Assembly: GCF_025148125.1 (NCBI RefSeq)
Contig: NZ_CP102267.1
Coordinates: forward strand, 1,560,501 to 1,624,500
Length of the DNA stretch: 64,000 nucleotides
Source of the DNA: Blautia wexlerae DSM 19850
GTDB taxonomy: Bacteria; Bacillota; Clostridia; Lachnospirales; Lachnospiraceae
Direction: 5' to 3'
In this document: positions 60,425 to 64,000 of the stretch, piece by piece
Layout of the letters: the number at the start of each line of letters is the position of its first letter
Numbering within the stretch: the stretch's first letter is position 1
The notes under the pieces: model-generated
The model's input: the letters and a program-made list of their open reading frames with translations, nothing else
What the model was told of the DNA's origin: nothing
Databases searched by the model: none
Position numbers and translations under genes: made by a program

Positions 60425-61447
60425 ATGAAAAAAAGAGTATTAGCAATCGCAGCAACAGCAATGGCAACTATGATGATGGCATCACCGGTTATGGCACAGG
60501 ATTTCAAGATCGGTATCTGCAATTATGTAGATGACGCTTCCTTGAATCAGATCGTAGACAACATCCAGTCCCGTCTGGAAGAAATCGGCAAGGAAAAAGA
60601 CGTAAATTTTGATGTGTCCTATGATAACTGTAATGCAGATGCCAATGTTATGGAACAGATCATTTCTGATTTTCAGGCTGATAATGTAGATTTGATGGTA
60701 GGTATTGCAACACCTGTAGCAATGCGTATGCAGTCCGCAACAGAAGGAACCGATACACCGGTTGTATTTTCCGCAGTGTCTGATCCTGTAGGAAGCGGCC
60801 TTGTAGAGGATCTGGATGCACCTGGAGCAAACATTACAGGTACAAGCGATTATCTGGATACAGCATCCATCATGAAACTGATCCAGGCAGTGAACCCGGA
60901 TGTAAAGAAAATCGGACTTTTATACGATATCGGACAGGATTCTTCTACAACAGCCATCCAGGAAGCCAAGGATTATCTGGATAAAGAAGGCATCGAATAT
61001 GTAGAGCGTACAGGTACCACAACAGATGAGGTACAGCTTGCAGCAGATGCACTGGTGGCAGATGGCGTAGATGCAGTATTCACACCAACTGACAACACAA
61101 TTATGACAGCAGAGCTTTCTATCTATGAGAAATTCATTGATGCAGGTATCCCACAGTATACAGGAGCTGACTCCTTTGCACTAAACGGTGCATTTGTCGG
61201 ATACGGTGTTGATTATGCAAACCTTGGACAGAAGACAGCAGATATGATCGCAGACATCCTTATGAATGATGCAGATCCTGCAACAACATCTGTTGAAACT
61301 TTTGATAATGGTACTGCAACAGTAAACACAGAAACCTGCGAGGGACTGGGACTTGATCTTGAAACTGTTAAAAAAGATTTCGAGCCGTTATGCACACAGG
61401 TAAATGAGATCGTTACAGCAGAGAGTTTTGATGATGTAGAGAAATAA
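60425..61447 (+). CDS. trpX: Tryptophan ABC transporter substrate-binding protein, TrpX-type
   Basis: Periplasmic-type binding protein (ABC_sub_bind family, 340 residues). Signal peptide of about 24 residues ending PVMA; there is no lipobox cysteine, which is odd for a Gram-positive binding protein. FKIGICNYVDDASLNQIVDNI and the segment VVFSAVSDPVGSGLV are typical of the TrpX/YckB-like group. Control by a Trp-specific T-box and the following permease and ATPase genes support tryptophan as cargo. AGAGAGG precedes the ATG. Confidence 0.88.
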   Translation: MKKRVLAIAATAMATMMMASPVMAQDFKIGICNYVDDASLNQIVDNIQSRLEEIGKEKDVNFDVSYDNCNADANVMEQIISDFQADNVDLMVGIATPVAMRMQSATEGTDTPVVFSAVSDPVGSGLVEDLDAPGANITGTSDYLDTASIMKLIQAVNPDVKKIGLLYDIGQDSSTTAIQEAKDYLDKEGIEYVERTGTTTDEVQLAADALVADGVDAVFTPTDNTIMTAELSIYEKFIDAGIPQYTGADSFALNGAFVGYGVDYANLGQKTADMIADILMNDADPATTSVETFDNGTATVNTETCEGLGLDLETVKKDFEPLCTQVNEIVTAESFDDVEK

Positions 61448-61546
61448 TAAGGATATTCGGACAGCATTTTGAATAAATTCAGAAGTTCTGGGTTTATGGA
61501 ATCCATTGTGCCGGTTGAAAAGACTGATATATTTTCTGAATTAAAA

Positions 61547-61579
61547 TGAACAGCAGCAGATATTTTCTGTTGCTGTTCA
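61547..61579 (+). other. Intercistronic hairpin between trpX and trpY
   Basis: 14-bp stem TGAACAGCAGCAGA (61547-61560) / TCTGTTGCTGTTCA (61566-61579), one wobble pair, 5-base loop, no T run. Such hairpins after binding-protein genes often protect the 5' message and keep its level above that of the permease genes. Confidence 0.75.
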
Positions 61580-61619
61580 TTGAATGTAATAAAATAAATA
61601 CAAACTGGAGGAAATCATC

Positions 61620-62546
61620 GTGACTATTGCGACTATACTCTCTCTTGGAGAGACCGCACTGAAACTTGGCCTGATCTGTTCATTGACAGTTCTTGCCCTG
61701 TTTCTCAGTTATTCCATGCTGAATGTCTGTGACCTTTCCACTGATGGCTGTTTCACACTGGGAGCAGCAGTGGGAGCAGCAGTGGCAGTCAGCGGACATC
61801 CTTTTTTATCAATTTTTGCAGCTATGGCTGCAGGTATATGCTCGGGCTTTGTGACAGCCATACTTCAGACAAAGCTGGGTGTTGACAGTCTTCTTGCAGG
61901 AATTATCGTTAATACGGCTCTTTATTCTGTGAATATTGCAGTGATGGGAGGTTCCTCCCTGATCAATATGAACAGAACAGAGACGGTATTTTCCATGATG
62001 AAAGAAACATTGAAAAGTACACCGCTGAAAGGAAGAGGAGATATTGTAGTTGCTTTCATTGCAGTAGCCATTGTGATTGTCTTCCTTGTATTTTTCTTAA
62101 GGACAAGACTTGGTCTGGCAATCAGGGCAACAGGAAATAATGCAGATATGGTAAAATCCTCATCTATTAATCCGGTATTTACTACGATTGTAGGTCTCTG
62201 TGTTGCCAATTCCTTCACAGCACTTTCCGGATGTCTTCTGTCTCAGTCACAGAAATCTGTAGATATCAATATCGGACAGGGAATGGTTACCATCGCGCTG
62301 GCTTCCCTGCTGATCGGTGGTACGATTCTTGGCAGAGGTGGAATTTTCGTGAGAGCTGTTGGCATGGTACTTGGATCTTTTATTTTCCGTCTGGTATATA
62401 CCGTCGCACTGAGATTCAATATGCCGGCATTTATGCTGAAACTGGTATCTTCTGTGATCGTTGTGCTGGCTATTTCAGGTCCATATTTGAAAAAACAGTG
62501 GCCGCAGATTAAGAGAAGAATGACTCACAGGAAGGGAGTACAGTGA
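61620..62546 (+). CDS. trpY: Tryptophan ABC transporter permease, TrpY-type
   Basis: 308-residue membrane protein with eight to ten hydrophobic segments of the branched-chain/ribose permease type (BPD_transp_2); DLSTDGCFTLGAAVGAA and RATGNNADMVKSS (coupling loop) are typical. Start is GTG at 61620 with GGAGG 8 bases away. trpZ starts 3 bases after the stop. Confidence 0.88.
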   Translation: MTIATILSLGETALKLGLICSLTVLALFLSYSMLNVCDLSTDGCFTLGAAVGAAVAVSGHPFLSIFAAMAAGICSGFVTAILQTKLGVDSLLAGIIVNTALYSVNIAVMGGSSLINMNRTETVFSMMKETLKSTPLKGRGDIVVAFIAVAIVIVFLVFFLRTRLGLAIRATGNNADMVKSSSINPVFTTIVGLCVANSFTALSGCLLSQSQKSVDINIGQGMVTIALASLLIGGTILGRGGIFVRAVGMVLGSFIFRLVYTVALRFNMPAFMLKLVSSVIVVLAISGPYLKKQWPQIKRRMTHRKGVQ

Positions 62547-62549
62547 TTT

Positions 62550-63344
62550 ATGCTGAAGATTGAACATATTTCCAAGACTTTTAATCCGGGTACGGTAAAC
62601 GAGAAACAGGCCATCAGAGATTTATCCCTGAATCTGGAGAAGGGCGATTTTGCAACGATCATCGGTTCCAATGGAGCTGGTAAATCCACTCTGTTTAATG
62701 CGATCTGTGGAGATTTTCTTACAGATTCCGGTGTGATCATGCTGGATGGACAGGACATTACTTTTATGCCCCAGCATGTACGTGCAAAGACCATCGGTCG
62801 CCTGTATCAGGATCCTATGAGGGGAACTGCACCTGGAATGACTATAGAAGAGAATCTGGCACTTGCAGCAGGGAAAGGCGGATGGCTTTCCCATGTGTCC
62901 AGACAGGAGAAAGAACGATTCCATGAAGAACTGAAGCTTCTGGATATCGGACTTGAGAAGCGTATGACTCAGCCGGTAGGACTTCTTTCCGGCGGACAGA
63001 GACAGGCGCTGACACTTCTCATGGCAACCATGAATCCGCCCAAGCTTCTGCTTCTGGATGAGCATACAGCAGCCCTTGACCCGGGCACAGCAGAGAAGGT
63101 GCTGAATCTTACGAAACGAATTGTAGAGGAACATCAGCTTACCTGTCTGATGATCACTCACAATATGCAGTCGGCCCTTGATCTGGGGAATCGTATTCTG
63201 ATGATGGATTCCGGAGATATTGTGCTGGATATCCATGAAGAAGAAAAGAAAGGCCTGACAGTGGAAGGTCTTCTGGAGAAGTTTAAGACAGGTGCCGGTA
63301 AGATGCTGGATAATGACCGTATTCTTCTTTCCGGAGAAAAGTAA
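62550..63344 (+). CDS. trpZ: Tryptophan ABC transporter ATPase, TrpZ-type
   Basis: 264 residues: Walker A GSNGAGKST, Q-loop in RLYQDP, ABC signature LSGGQRQAL, Walker B LLLLDEHTAALD (Glu replaced position shows DEH, normal for this group), H-loop ITHN. Completes the TrpXYZ transporter. A bidirectional terminator follows. Confidence 0.9.
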   Translation: MLKIEHISKTFNPGTVNEKQAIRDLSLNLEKGDFATIIGSNGAGKSTLFNAICGDFLTDSGVIMLDGQDITFMPQHVRAKTIGRLYQDPMRGTAPGMTIEENLALAAGKGGWLSHVSRQEKERFHEELKLLDIGLEKRMTQPVGLLSGGQRQALTLLMATMNPPKLLLLDEHTAALDPGTAEKVLNLTKRIVEEHQLTCLMITHNMQSALDLGNRILMMDSGDIVLDIHEEEKKGLTVEGLLEKFKTGAGKMLDNDRILLSGEK

Positions 63345-63372
63345 TTATAAAAATAACATATAATTGTAAATG

Positions 63373-63451
63373 AAAGAACCATTATATACAGAAGCTATAG
63401 TTGTTGCCTGAAGCATACAGCCATGTTTTCTGATATAATGGTTCTTTTTGT
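63373..63451. terminator. Bidirectional terminator after trpZ
   Basis: AAAGAACCATTATA (63373-63386) pairs with TATAATGGTTCTTT (63433-63446) around a 46-base loop, with a T run on both strands; it sits between trpZ (+) and the CLC gene (-). Confidence 0.82.
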
Positions 63452-63463
63452 CTGGTAGCGACT

Positions 63464-64000
63464 CTATTGCTTGCTGTAATTTGCAGAAGGTTCCTGCTCT
63501 GGTTTGAGTGTGATAAGTTTGCTCCCAACCGCTGCTGCGATGAATATCCAGATAAACATTTTAACCGGGAAGCAGAGGAAGAGAAGCATGGTTACTGCCA
63601 GTGGCTTTTTCATAATTCCACCCAGAAGTGATGCAGTAACGATTGCAGCTCCAAATACCACATGTCCCCCGTCTGGCCCGCAGGTCAACATTGCCACGCC
63701 GTATCCCATACATACTCCGGCAAAGATGACAGGGAAGAAATGTCCTCCCTTTAAACCGAACTGAATACACAGATTTGTCAGCAGGAGCTTAAAAAACGCA
63801 ATGCCAATAAGTGCCAGCGGCAGATAAGAGGTATAGGTTTTCATAAGTGTTCCCATCTGTTCTTCTCCGGAAAACATAAGTGCAGGTAAGAATGAACCTG
63901 CGATTCCAAGGCATAAACCTGCAAAAATCTCTTTTACAACTGCCGGGAATCTGTTGGAAATATTTCCGGTCAGCTTGTGTGTTGCCTGATAGAAGTATGC
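63464..64000 (-). CDS. CLC-family chloride channel/antiporter, C-terminal part (partial)
   Basis: The frame is open to the window edge (first seen codon at 64000), so only the last 178 residues are present. AGSFLPALMFSGEE and FGLKGGHFFPVIFAG match the conserved pore loops of the CLC family (the GxFxP motif is seen as GHFFP). The last residues after the final helix are short, so there is no CBS domain pair. Transport of Cl- or fluoride cannot be separated from this part. Confidence 0.85.
   Translation of the reverse strand, partial: AYFYQATHKLTGNISNRFPAVVKEIFAGLCLGIAGSFLPALMFSGEEQMGTLMKTYTSYLPLALIGIAFFKLLLTNLCIQFGLKGGHFFPVIFAGVCMGYGVAMLTCGPDGGHVVFGAAIVTASLLGGIMKKPLAVTMLLFLCFPVKMFIWIFIAAAVGSKLITLKPEQEPSANYSKQ

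Noticed and set aside
63464..63877. CLC gene as a short complete 137-residue protein
   Set aside because: The frame continues with conserved CLC residues up to the window edge, so the internal Met is not the start.

Overview
The window looks like chromosomal DNA from a low-to-mid GC Gram-positive gut anaerobe of the Lachnospiraceae, probably Blautia or a close relative. I infer this from AGGAGG-type ribosome binding sites, gene content (anaerobic cobalamin pathway, T-box, KtrAB, CoaX, UPF0237/UPF0210 pair) and protein style; no search was run. It carries no rRNA, phage, transposase or CRISPR array. Nearly all genes are ordinary housekeeping genes, but the intergenic spaces hold two families of small repeated hairpin DNA.

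Layout. 1-7.7 kb: end of an SH3-domain protein, luxS, a cyclophilin lipoprotein, a tRNA methyltransferase (mnmM), coaBC-coaX, an RluA-type pseudouridine synthase and a MATE exporter. 7.7-20 kb: a promoter, a cobalamin riboswitch with its own terminator, then cbiD-cbiF-cbiG-cbiH-cbiJ/E/T-cbiA-cbiB-cobD-cbiP-cbiC, one corrin-ring operon. 20-23.7 kb: a divergent vitamin B6 locus (MocR regulator, pyridoxamine kinase, small membrane protein, radical SAM protein). 23.8-25.3 kb: an SdpR/SdpI pair. 25.5-29.9 kb: KtrB-KtrA potassium uptake followed by a short KdpD-like kinase and KdpE. 30-32.7 kb: a membrane protein and an AAA/PD-(D/E)XK protein. 32.9-39.5 kb: hemA-precorrin-2 dehydrogenase-hemC-cobA/hemD-hemB-hemL, which makes tetrapyrrole from glutamyl-tRNA up to precorrin-2/sirohydrochlorin and so feeds the cobalamin operon. 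39.8-49 kb: lactonase-like propeller, aroC, CorA, a rhomboid-like protein, lysA, a Cys-rich small protein, a secreted phosphodiesterase and a leucine-rich-repeat protein. 49-58 kb: tRNA-Leu(CAA), ftsH, a zinc-finger membrane protein, polA-coaE-walJ, and the ACT/UPF0210 pair. 58-64 kb: a CobD/HisC-like aminotransferase, a Trp T-box controlling a TrpXYZ-type ABC transporter, and the end of a CLC channel gene.

The two most notable signals are non-coding. (1) A 143-bp palindromic element with GTTACTGTTCAC-type ends is present in two full copies and about six deleted or decayed ones; four copies are flanked by 8-9 bp direct repeats, so it transposes. One copy landed in the last codons of the phosphodiesterase gene and supplies its present stop codon. 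(2) Two ~200-bp hairpins at 57.84 and 59.65 kb share ends and a central core, but their 27-30 bp outer arms differ in sequence while each remains a perfect inverted repeat.
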